Source: Rhodamnia argentea (taxonomy: Eukaryota > Streptophyta > Magnoliopsida > Myrtales > Myrtaceae). From it: DNA of 64,000 bases. Of the stretch, positions 1 to 10,450 are shown piece after piece. Positions within the stretch are counted from its first letter, which is position 1; each line of letters begins with the position of its first letter. The DNA lies in the NCBI RefSeq assembly GCF_020921035.1, contig NC_063157.1, positions 24,879,015 to 24,943,014 of the forward strand, given 5' to 3'. The notes under the pieces were generated by a model. It worked only from the letters and a program-made list of their open reading frames with translations. It did no database searches and was not told the DNA's origin. The position numbers and the translations under genes were made by a program.

Positions 1-122
1 CATGTACAAGTATGCCGGTGAAAGTCAGGCATCAGCATCTCATACACCTGCCATGAATTTGAACATGAACAGTACCAAGAAGCACATGATACGCAAACAG
101 TATAAGCTTCACCGGAGCATAC

Positions 123-1561
123 CTTTCTATAACTGCAACTAAGTTTGTCGGATGATATTTGTCTTTCAACCTGTATTCAGCGGATCATTCAATTAAAGTG
201 GCGAATGCCCCCAAAGAGAAACATGGTCAAAGAAAAGTACAAGATATACCATTCTTCATCTTTATGAGCATCGAAATATGCGCGTTTCTGAGTAGAAATG
301 TACTCTGACTTGTATTCCTGATATCTACAAAGTCAACAGATGGGGATCACATCACTTGACCATTCCTACTAAATGTAAGCTCAGAACAGGGTAAACCTTG
401 AGCAGTGAAAACATCACATTGCATACCTTCGCTCAGCTTCTGCCGGTAATATATCATCTTCAAGCTCCTGAATGAATTGCTTGTATGACATCATTCCTTC
501 TCTGCATGAAGATCAGGGAACATACATCAACTGCTTCAGATGAATCCAACCATTTCTCATGTTTATATTAGCATTAGGCTTTGAGAGGTACACTGCATCT
601 GTTCATTGAACATCTATCACATAATAGTAGATTTGACTCCCAATGCAGAAAATGCTTCGAATCTAGCATTCAAGTACTATAGAATAAAGTGCACTCTCAT
701 ATCTGATGATCCAGCTCCCTGTCCCATATTATTCCTTGATGGAACATATATGAGTACATATAACAGGCATCAACGCGCTTACTTCCTTAGAGAGGAAGTA
801 AAATTTAATTGAATGGCCTAGAGAATCTACTTGAATCAAACAAGATGACACAAAAGAACCAAATTTCAATTCGAACAATCAATTAGTAAGATCACGGGCT
901 ACCTTGGGGCAGTTCCTGCAACAGATGCATCACCATAGCCACCACGGCCAGTTTCCCAGTCTGCAAAAACACACACTTAACATGTGAAATAGACAAATTC
1001 AACAGAAGCTGAAAGGAAAGATCCATCTTTATCATGTGAAGCTTAACCATTTCCATAAAACGTTCAAGAAATTAAGCACAAGAAGCTGCACAATACAAAC
1101 CCCTAACCAAATTTACAGATGCATACCAAAAGAATCTTCCTCTCGTAAATAATGCAAATAGAGGAAACTAAAAGATTTAATTAGCTAAGACTTACCTAGT
1201 GGACCGCCCAGGTAGCCTCCAGCTGAGCGACCCATGTACCTACCATGAAGCCTCTCATCACCATACCTTCCCCCCATCTCACGATCATAGCCATAGTCAT
1301 ATCCAAGCCTATAAATGTCATATTCATGTTAATAAACAGACTCACTGTAGAAATACCATGTTTTATTGCAGTGACCAATCCAAAAGTATTGAACATAACA
1401 GAGGAATGGATAGAATAAATGTAAGTGATGGACCAGGACATGCGCTTCAGTGAAAATGTCTGTACCAACATGATTCCCACTATACTGCCGGTTAGCAGAG
1501 ACTAGACTATTGTGCAGGTTATATGGTTCTGTGACTAGAAAATTAACAGATTCTTCCTATG

Positions 1562-1618
<57 letters not shown>

Positions 1619-2773
1619 CAAATGAAAGAACTTGCTCAATGCCAATAATGTACAGATTTCAAAATCGCCAGGTTCATACTGATATGCCAATTTGGCACTA
1701 AAAGCCGATATCACAAAAGATGAAACAGGTAACACATGATGCATGTAGACATAAGACAATCCACGATCGCCATATATTTTCATGGTTCCCTCACCCTAAC
1801 CCTCCCCCAAAAAAAGACGATAACAGAAAGAAAAAAGCAGATAAGCCTAGAGCAAATATTCCTTTGACATCTTATTTGTAAACCGCTACACTTCAATGCG
1901 GAAGAGACGAGCAATGCTAGGGATACCTCTACGTGTATGCATTTCCAATCTCGTGTGGCAAATGCGAGTGAGATTTAAGTAAGTGACCCATATTCAAAGA
2001 CATAGTAAGAATCCAACAGTATCGATTTACACAGCGATTTTACACACCAGTCTCAATATCTCATAGACCTAATAAGAATCCTCAAAACCGTGATGACCAT
2101 AAAAATTAAACCTTTCTCCACGACAGAAGCATACTAATTAATTGAGGGTCTAACATCACAGAGACTTCGTATCTCGTTCAAGTGGCGAAAATAGCACTTC
2201 GAATTTAAGCCGATAAACACCGTTCATGAAACCAGACACGGAGAAATCACTCCTAATCGTTCCAGTAAACGCAAAAAAATGTAAATGAAACCAGCACGCT
2301 CGCTCGCACCTTCTATCGCCGGGTCCAAATCCACCTCTAGGGCTCCCTCTCCGACCCTCATAACCACCGTCCTCTCTCCTCGACCGCTTGTACGGCGGCA
2401 ACGGGGACCGCCTCCGCTCCCTGTAGGGCGGGGGCGGGCTCGGGCTCCCTCTCCGCTTGTATCCCCTGTCCCTCTCCCTGAGCGGAGGCGGGGGAGGGGA
2501 CGACTGGTTGCGATCGTAGTAATCGCCGCCGCCGCCTCCTCCTCGGCGGTTCGGAGGTCGGTCCAACTCCCTCTCGCGCGAATCCCTGTCGCGCTTCTTG
2601 GCAGGAGGGGGCTGCTGCTGCTGCTGCTGCTGCTGCGAAGGCGGCGGTGGCAGCGGGGGCGGGGGAGGGGGCGGCGGCGACGATGGGGACTCGGCCGGAT
2701 CGTCGGAGGATTTCTCCTTGCCCTCGGGACGGCCGTCGAGGGATTCGACCGGCAGGTTCATGACGTCGGCCAT
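123..2773 (-). CDS. SE: SERRATE zinc-finger protein, 5' part (partial, six exons)
   Basis: The product is the N-terminal 277 codons of SERRATE, the C2H2 zinc-finger RNA effector that works with DCL1 and HYL1 in nuclear pri-miRNA processing and with the cap-binding complex in splicing. CDS exons on the minus strand are 2310-2773, 1196-1308, 903-960, 427-501, 250-324 and 123-170; all junctions are GT-AG and the reading frame is continuous. Residues 1-155 are disordered and low-complexity: poly-Pro, eight Gln, poly-Gly and many Arg/Ser-Pro runs ending in RRGSPRGG. Exons 2-3 give the GYDREMGGRYGDER and DWETGRGGYGD segments. Exons 4-6 start the conserved core (MSYKQFIQELEDDILPAEAE, then AYFDAHKDEEWLKDKYHP). 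The start MADVMNLPVE matches the family start. The zinc finger and C-terminus lie beyond the left edge. Identification is based on remembered family sequence and is very secure; exact exon ends are inferred. Confidence 0.95.
1565..1615. repeat. (CT)n microsatellite in SERRATE intron 1
   Basis: An almost pure CT tract of about 50 bases lies inside intron 1 of SERRATE. It is likely length-polymorphic. It also creates spurious Ser-Leu and Arg-Glu reading frames on the two strands. Confidence 0.95.
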
Positions 2774-3957
2774 GGATGGATCGCGCTTGGGCTGTGGGGA
2801 AAGCCCTAGAAGCAGGGGATTGATGGGTTCGCGCTTGTCTGTCGGAGAGAGATAGAGAGAGATGTGGGGAGACGGTTCGGCTTTGGGCTCTTTTGGGTTC
2901 GATTCGTCTCGGCGCCGTGCTTGAGCGGAGCCTCGCACTCGGACCCGCTTCTCTCTCCTTTAATTTATTTTTTTTTTTCCCGAGCTCTCTTCTTTAATTA
3001 CCTCTTCATGAACGTCCTCAATTGAGAGAGTTGTTGGCATAGTGTGACAAAATCCGAGGATTTGATCGTCCGAAAAAGGACAGGTTGACGGAGAGAGTAA
3101 TCCTATGTTTTTTTTTTTCTTTTGGTCGAAATAATTCCTAACGTTTGAAAGATCTTAGCTAGGTGGAGAATTTCAAATTGGATTAGTAAAAAATAAAAAA
3201 GTTGGGTTTCGAGTCGATTCGAATTAAATCGAGTTTGATCTCTTGTTTTGTAACTACCTAGGAGTTTTCGCCCAAGCACATCCGAACCATGTTGGCAAAT
3301 GTGCGTAAACATGGGTGGATTGACTTGTAACAATGATGGGATTTGAATGAAATGATGAATCGATTTCTTACTTTAGGCAAACCAATAACTTGTTCGGGCC
3401 ATCCTTTTTCTTGGTTTATGTTATCTTGAGTTAGTTTCAAAACATATGGAAGGTTTGCCATTAATTTATTTGATTGTCATTTAAGATCTTTAGAAAGAAA
3501 ATGACAGATATAGTCCTTAAATTTTAGCTCAATTATACATTATCATCCCTGAATTAGTGGAAAGACAGCATTAAACATGTCAAATATTTGATGGACTAAA
3601 TTGAATAATCACCAAAAAATCATAGATCACGTTGAACAAATAAACGTTCATGAATGTCATTGCATATTTGGTTAAAATACCACATTAAACAAATAAAAAC
3701 TTGAGAGATGACATTACACGTTTGATCAAAATTTAGAGATCATTTGTGCCATTTTTTCACCTTTAAAGGCGATAAAAATTGAATCTTATTTTCCTTTTGG
3801 TAAATTGCACAATTTGTCTCCTACGTTGGATGAATTTGGCAAGTGAAAACCGACAATCAATCTAACTAGAAGGTGATCAATCGTGAAAGCAATTCGAAAA
3901 CCCGGTATTATTTTTCGAAAAGAAGAAAGAAAGTATGTCTTTGTGGATAAACATTTA
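2774..3957. other. SERRATE 5' leader/promoter and AT-rich spacer
   Basis: The first 150 bases upstream of the SERRATE ATG are GC-rich with short GA runs and fit a 5' leader. From about 3480 to 3780 the sequence has the wording typical of degraded foldback elements in plant genomes (repeated short motifs of the type 'gactaaattg'), but no clear arms or target duplication. No gene is supported here. Confidence 0.5.
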
Positions 3958-4846
3958 GGCTGCATTTGATCGTCAAGCAATAATAGAATATTATATTATA
4001 TCCCATGTTTGGTAGCTATTTAGGATAAGATAAAAGGGATATAGCCAGCATACAAAATACCAATAGAGTAAGTGGGATAAGCCTATATAGGATTTCTAAA
4101 AAGAGTATACATGAGAAGAATTAAGTTTTTCTCACATCCACTACCTCTCCTTCGCGTTGGGCTGCCTCTCCGCCAATTCGGTATGGTAAACCTCTCTACC
4201 TCTCCAAGTGCAGAATCCGTCGAGTGTAGTCGCCTCTCCGGTGGCGCTAGGCCGGAGTCTCCTGCCGCAAAGTCGTGTATCTCCACAAGCCCGTTCTTAA
4301 TCAATTGTTTGGCGGGATATGAGATCATGTTCCTCGTTCTTTAACTGCTTGAATGTTTCCAACATTTGAAAGGATCTCGACATGTTATGAAGAACCCGAG
4401 TTGATCATCGACTTTTAAGGTAGCTCTTTTGGACGGACTGCATGAGCGCATATTCAACTTGTGGAAAGATGTTGAAAAATTAGATTGTCCAACACTTGTC
4501 TACTTACTCTACAAGACGGCAAGTAAGGTCGACGGGTTCCTTCTCAAAAGATTCAACTCCAAATCAAGACCATCGATTCTATGAGGTATGCTCCGTCGAT
4601 GTTGTGCCAAGATTCGGATGGCACAAAGCTCTACTCAACAATAACTCGGATCTCATGAGTGAATAATTTATAAAGCAACTTGATGTTTCAGTGAAATAGA
4701 GCGGATTCGGCGGCACCTTACCCTATTTACTAATTTTGAATCGGAGTTCATCAAACAATAAATAGGATATGACAAAATTATTGGATTTCTTATCATATCA
4801 TATTCAATCATATCCCGACTAGAAATCCGAACGAGCAAACGTAGCC
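3958..4846. mobile_element. Non-autonomous PIF/Harbinger (Tourist-like) element, 889 bp
   Basis: Both ends begin with a related terminal inverted repeat: GGCTGCATTTGATCGTC on the left and, read from the right, GGCTACGTTTGCTCGTT. A TTA triplet lies directly outside each end (3955-3957 and 4847-4849), the target duplication typical of PIF/Harbinger elements. A subterminal inverted similarity rich in 'ggatatga/tatcccat' follows. There is no transposase reading frame, so the element would need a transposase in trans. The terminal repeats have diverged by about four in seventeen positions, so the copy is not recent. Confidence 0.75.
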
Positions 4847-5073
4847 TTAATGATTAATGTCATGGTACATTTATCGAGCCAATATACTAAAAAGCGAAAC
4901 GAAATCTCTCCATTGGAAAGGAACAAAGAAGAAAATTCATCCATGCTCAAGGTAGTTTATGAAAGAGGGCGAAAGAGTTCCGCAACAGGCGACGAGCGCT
5001 ATGTCGGTATCAACCGGCCGGTTTCGATTAAATGGCATCAACAAGCAATTAAAATGAAAGGTGGAGCAACTTA

Positions 5074-5521
5074 GGGCCTATATGGTAACACTCATTGGAA
5101 AATGTTTCTGTTTCGAAAGTGTTCCGGGAACATTTTCGGAACAGAAACACATATGGTTGAAAAATGTTTCAAAAGTGTTCAGAAGAATATTTTTGAAAAA
5201 AGAAATGCTTTTGAAGCAAAAAAAAAAAGAAATAAAAAAAACTTATTTATGGGTTTTGGAACACTTTTTAGAAATAACTCGAGGGCGAGCTCGTACAAGC
5301 CATCACCGCGCACCATCATCGGTGAGGAGCTGAAGCAACCGCCATGGTCGGCCGCTAATCGGTCGCGGTTGCAGATATTTTCTTTTGGTGAAAAAGTTTT
5401 TTTTTTTTGTACTTGTCAAATGCATTTCTGTTCCCGAAAAACGTAGCTAGGAATAGAAACACAAAAGAATATTTTTGTTCCAAATATGTTCTCAAAAACA
5501 AAAACGTTATCATATGCAGTC
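5074..5521. mobile_element. Tourist-like MITE with TTA target duplication, 448 bp
   Basis: The element runs from GGGCCTATATGGTAACACTC to an inverted partner that reads GACTGCATATGATAACG from the other side. TTA lies outside each end (5071-5073 and 5522-5524). Internal sequence is full of 'gttccgaaac/tgttctgaaa'-type inverted motifs. The ends resemble those of the element at 57568-58657, so both probably belong to one family. It sits 310 bases upstream of the RPL30 start and ends about 170 bases before the RPL30 promoter elements. Reading frames inside it are short and lysine-rich and are not genes. Confidence 0.7.
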
Positions 5522-5694
5522 TTAATTGAGAAGTCACTAAAGTCAGGTCGACCCATGGATGGGCCCTCGAGGGACCAAATTAGAAAAACCAGAAGGAAAT
5601 TGCAAATTCAGTTCGATTGAGGGCCGAATTGGTGAATTACCACAAACTCAAGCCCCTTAACTGCAAACAAACTTCTATAGCTTACTCGAAGCCC

Positions 5695-5763
5695 GGCCCA
5701 AAACCCCAAGCCCATCTCTTCTCCACTATAAAATCATCCTCTCTTCGTCGTCTTCTAGGGTTT
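5695..5763 (+). promoter_or_regulatory. RPL30 core promoter: site II elements, TATA box, telo-box
   Basis: Two site II-type TCP-binding motifs, GGCCCA (5695-5700) and AGCCCA (5709-5714, TGGGCT on the other strand), precede a TATAAAA box at 5727-5733. A pyrimidine-rich stretch and an AGGGTTT telo-box (5757-5763) follow. The site II plus telo-box combination is the known signature of plant ribosomal protein and growth-linked genes. Transcription probably starts in the CT-rich run near 5740-5760, giving a 5'TOP-like leader of about 80 bases before the ATG at 5833. Confidence 0.75.
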
Positions 5764-5832
5764 GGTGTCCTCTCTCCCTTCGCCGCTCTCTCTACCTCCA
5801 CAGCTTCAGGCGGCGACCAGCAAGGAGCAACA

Positions 5833-7370
5833 ATGGTGGCGTCGAAGAAGACGGTAATCTCGCCTCTCTCTCTCTCCCCTCTCTTTTGTTACGTGCGCAC
5901 GAACCATTTCTCGTTGTCTTCGCATTTTTTTTTTATGCATGACGAAGTTTTGATGGAATCGACTTTTTCGCCGTTTTTTGCCTGCAGAAGAAGACGCATG
6001 AGAGCATCAACAACAGGCTCGCTCTCGTCATGAAGAGCGGGAAGTACACCCTGGGATACAAGACGGTCCTCAAGACCTTGAGGAACTCCAAAGGTGCCTT
6101 TTTCTTTTACCGATATTCTCTGGTGCTAGTTATTCTGCAAGATAAGCTACATGGTTAGATCGCTACTTAGATGTGAATTGGGACGTGCTAGTAGTCCTGC
6201 TATAGGGCGTCGAAGCTTAAACTAATCACGAGTAGTAAGTTTGATCTCGAATTGATGAATTCTGGTGCTGAATCTTTGCAGGTAAGCTGGTCATCATTGC
6301 GAACAACTGCCCTCCTCTTCGCAAGTCCGAGATAGAGTACTACGCGATGTTGGCGAAGGTTGGAGTTCACCACTACAACGGGAGTAAGTTGGTCGACTCC
6401 GGATGATCTGTTTTTTGCTGGCTCTTCTCTACGATTCACTTTTCGACTGGATTGGTAGGCTAGCTTAAGTTAGTCTAGACCTGGGCCTGTGTGCGAAGCT
6501 TTATTCTAATGTAGATTGGTCTGTCATTTTTTATCCATCTCAAGTATTGGAATCGTCTAAGCTGTTTCTTTTTTCTCCCTGTTAGGGATTACGTCCAATT
6601 AAACAAAAGCAAGCTAGTCTTTTGGCCTTGATCATTTGGTTTGATGCTGTAGCTGTCTTATCGCATGTTTAGACGCATATGTTTCCATTTGATCGCTAAT
6701 TATGCAGTTTCTTCCATTTGTACTTCGGCTTGAGTCCATGTCATCAGCTGAGCATTTTCCCTCTTAATTGATTTTGGCAACTTAATTTAGGTGGGGCAAA
6801 ACAATGCGTTTCTTTATGCTAGACATAGCGATTTCGCCTAGAAAATAGCATATGGAAAGTCTCGGAAAGAACCACTAGACCTGATGCTGTCACTCATATT
6901 CAGGATTTCTAGATGAGGAAGTTGCATAGGATTGTTTTTCCGACAAACTTACACAAGTTGGTTAAGGTGAAAAGAAAGTGTTCTTTACATTTAGATTTGT
7001 TGGTGAGGCATTTTTAGCTGGAAATGATGATTGGTTCATGAATTGAAGGCTGTTGCTCATATGACTGTTATTTGAAGTCATTTAATCTAAGGAACCATTA
7101 AAGGATTCAAAATTGAATATTCTCTCCATTTTTTTATGTTCCAGATAATGTAGACTTGGGCACAGCTTGTGGAAAGTATTTCCGGGTTTGCTGCCTTAGC
7201 ATCATTGACCCAGGTATGGAGATGAGCTGCCACTGTTCTATGGTTAACTTTTTTATGCCAATGGTTTGTCAACGCCGTTATGCACCTCTACTTAAAACAT
7301 CCATGCATCTTAATATCTGTTGTTTTCAGGTGATTCGGATATCATTAAGAGCATGCCCGGTGACTCTTAG
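5833..7370 (+). CDS. RPL30: 60S ribosomal protein eL30 (RPL30), five exons
   Basis: This gene encodes cytosolic large-subunit ribosomal protein eL30, 112 residues, the normal length for plants. Exons are 5833-5853, 5988-6093, 6282-6383, 7145-7213 and 7330-7370, all GT-AG. Diagnostic segments are [16 protein letters not shown] (exon 2), [19 protein letters not shown] (exon 3), [14 protein letters not shown] (exon 4) and the C-terminal [12 protein letters not shown] (exon 5). It belongs to the L7Ae/L30e kink-turn RNA-binding fold and sits at a bridge between the ribosomal subunits. The first coding exon is only seven codons (MVASKKT), separated by a short intron, a common ribosomal-protein layout. 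The upstream region has the site II/TATA/telo-box promoter. Nothing in the frame is broken. Very secure. Confidence 0.97.
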
Positions 7371-10300
7371 GCAGTCGATGTTCTGATGCCATGAGATTTT
7401 GGTTTACCGTCCGTAGATTTATGGGTTTGGACCGGGAGGGCGCCTCATGAAAAAGGCGCACTCTGCTGTTGACAGGAAAAATATTAATTATCAAGTGACT
7501 AAGATGCAGCTACTGTAACCCATTTTAGTTGTTCTATTTGGCATTGTCTCAGAATTCTTTTTTCCAATACTATAAAGAGTTGAACTTTGTGATTGAGTTT
7601 TTGTTTCTGAATTGCTCTGCATCGCATAATCAAAGAGAGTCAAGAGTTTCTCTGGACAGCCATCTGGTTCTCAATGAGTGAAATATGTGTATATTTGTGT
7701 GAAACTTTTCCTAAGGCCGGCGGTTGTTTGGTCTTCCGTGAATCTATGTCGTGCGAATGTTTCTAATTGCTGAAATCTTCAGCTCTCAAGTTGTTGAGGC
7801 GACAATGGACTTTGTTCAGTGGCTTCCTCATTGGCAGAGCTGCCTTCTTTGCCGTGGGTAAATTGTTCATTGTTTTCGCCTACTTTAAGCTTGAGCTTGA
7901 CCTTGATAAACTTCCTCCAGCCGGGGGAGTTTGTCCTTGTGCCTCTTTGCCTATATTTATTTCTTCGTGCTTCCTTTTCAAATTTTCTTTCTCGATTTTC
8001 ATGATATCAATATGCTTTTAGCTACGAGGAAAATCGAAACCTCGGTATTAAATCAGATGAAGAATATGGTAAGATTTGCTCCTCGGAGGCTGCTTCTCTC
8101 GTTTCCGTAACACAAAGGTCATTGTAGGCTTCGTTGATTGTTGATGCTCTACAAAGTCACTAGTAGTTGTTTTTTGAGTTGAGCAATTGGGTTGCAGATA
8201 GAATGAGGCGATCACCGGGACAAGAAGATTGGCAGTTACAGCATAACATGATGTGGTGCCGACTATGTGATTTTTTGCCTTTTTATTGTTTTTATACGGG
8301 GCGATTTTCAAAGCCCTCAAAGTGGGTCGAAACTCACCTTTCCAGTCAATATGTTAAATCAAGCAGGCGCTACATCCGCGTAAGAAGTTGAATATTGGCC
8401 CGGGCAACTACATAATTGCTAAAACCAAAATGAATATGTATTTAAAAAGAACAAATAGTGGATGAGGAATTGCTTAAAAAAATGATAGGTCTTTTTATTT
8501 TTTTTCAGTGAAGAAAACAAGGGAGAGTAGTTATTCTTTAGTGGGAGTACTTGGCTTGTGGAAACAGTTCAATCTTCAGTTTTCTAATGCAATTTTGGGA
8601 TGAGTATAAAATGAGCCGATTATTCTCCTTTATGGGTTTTTTGAAAGGGTGTGGTGCAAGGAAGCTGGGAACATCCCAAACTAGACCGAACCAGCCAGTT
8701 CTCATAGGAATCGGTCTAGTTTTAGATTTTAATAGTGAGTATTGGTTTGGTTATCGATTTTAGGGTGAAACTGCTCATTCAGACAGGATCGGTATATATG
8801 TATGTGTATTTCTTGAATTTTTAAGTTGTTTAAATTCACAGCCCTAAGTCCCTTGTCATGCTCTTGGTCTCAACTCCATCGTCTCTTGCCTCATGTCGCT
8901 CTCGGTCTCGACTTGGCCGTGCCTATGGCCGTCCCTCGCAATCACGACCTTATCACCCTCTCTCACCCATGCTCTCGGTTGCCGCCGGTCTCATTGGTCC
9001 CACTCCCGTGAGTTCAAAACGTTACTTCACCTCTTCAACTCCCAAATCAGCCTCCCTTTTTGCACCTCTCCCTCTCTCCATATGTCTATCTCTCAGAGCT
9101 TAATAGAGTGTTCGAGCTTTTGATTTGATGGCTAAAATGCTGCAAATATTGAATTTCTTGGCTTGCTTCGATGGGTTTGTCTATTGCTAATCGATTTACT
9201 TTATTTGGAAAAATGATCAAAAAAGAAATTCTAAATATATTGTAATTGTACTAATTCGATTTATTTTTATTTTTCTAATTGAGTCTTAAATCTTTTTTAT
9301 TTGTGTCAATTCGGCTCTTTTGGCGGACCGGTGTTGAAGTAGAAAAATTTTCAAAAATATTGTATCATTGTTTTTTAATTTTTAATTTATTTCTTTTTCC
9401 TTCCTTCTTTTCTGATTTTGTAACCCAAGAAAATAAAAATAAATAAAAATGAATAATGAATAATAAATAATAAAAAATTAGAATATTATTGAAAATTGTC
9501 AACGTCGGCACTAGCCGGCCAAAAAGACTAAATTGACACAATTACACAAATGCAAAAGGCTTAAGACTCAATTGGAGAAAAAAAAATAGAGATTTAAGAC
9601 TAAATTGAAGCAATTATAAAAAATTTAGGACTTTTTTGATAATTTTTCCTACTTCATCTGGGTAGACTTTGTATTGAATCCGAGGCTACTAGGCTCCTAT
9701 CTTTTGTTGAGATCGTTTTAGTGCTTCTGTTTCCGTTTCTTTGTAGTTGTAAGATAGTTCGTTGGGAGGTGATTAATAATGTTGTTCATCGAAAGTTTTA
9801 GATTGTCCATTTTCAGATTATCCATTTTCTTCGTCTCTATAGAACGGTTTAATGGACCCATCCAAAAACTAGATTGGATCGAAAATTCGGTTCCCGAGGT
9901 TCATGAAATAAGTGGGTGATTCTCGGTTCATATTTTGTGGAACCGACCCGTAGCGGACGCTTCTCGATTTTAGGAGAACGGCCCATCCTAAAACCGAGTG
10001 CCCCTAATTTTTCTTTGGTTGTCATGCCACTGATGTTTCTCACTGATAATGCAAATTACCAATGACTATTTTAAAATTAGTTTCTATGCAGAAAAACAAC
10101 ATAAATTAAACCCCCGCCCCAACCCCCCATCCTCGCGGGGGCCGCCAAAAAAAAAAATGTTCACGTTCCGACAAAAAAAAAACATCTGCACGCCCTCATT
10201 CCCGCCACAGTACCTTTTCGACCAACCCGCGTTCGATCTCGCCTCAGCCGGAGACATTCGATATTTCCCTCCCCCTGCTCTGCTCCAGTCTACTGAGTCT

Positions 10301-10450
10301 CTCTCTCTCTCTCTTCCAATTGAATTCCAGCCATCGTTAGGGTTCTACTTCCGACTTCGTCCGACTTCTTCTTGATTCTCCGATTCCGCAATCTCGTTTC
10401 CCAAAACCCTGAAAATCTCGACCTAGGGTTCGTCCCGATCCGTCCAAGTC
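7371..10450. other. Spacer between RPL30 and NSE1 with degraded repeats
   Basis: The first 300 bases are RPL30 3' flank. Around 8640-8770 and 9850-10010 there are segments rich in 'aaccgaacc/ggttcggt' motifs; the right one ends in a hAT-like 'cgagtgcccctaa', but no matching left end could be paired. A foldback element at 9207-9649 is listed separately. From about 10230 the sequence becomes pyrimidine-rich with a CT run (10302-10314), consistent with the NSE1 5' leader. Short open frames here have no recognisable content. Confidence 0.5.
9207..9649. mobile_element. Foldback (long imperfect inverted repeat) element
   Basis: The left arm (from about 9207) and the reverse complement of the right arm (ending about 9649) share an ordered series of motifs: 'gaaaaatnatcaaaaaag', 'ctaaat...attgtaattg', 'attgagtcttaa', 'tttgtgtcaatt' and 'ggccgg/ggaccg' near the centre. 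The middle is AT-rich filler. Such foldbacks are abundant in many dicot genomes and carry no coding capacity. A second copy with the same vocabulary is at 42545-42935, and a one-armed remnant lies near 14150-14300. The superfamily is not assignable from this copy. Confidence 0.6.

Noticed and set aside
2285-2855. Long plus-strand open frames (up to 174 codons) opposite SERRATE exon 1
   Set aside because: They mirror the GC-rich, Pro/Gly/Gln-coding exon on the other strand and consist of Arg/Leu/Gly/Cys low-complexity sequence.
6884-7090. Possible C/D-box snoRNA in RPL30 intron 3
   Set aside because: TGATGA-like boxes occur, but no paired CTGA box with a closing stem was found.
8640-10015. 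Possible hAT-type element with 'aaccgaacc' motifs and a right end like TTAGGGGCACTCGG
   Set aside because: No matching left terminal repeat or 8-bp target duplication could be identified.
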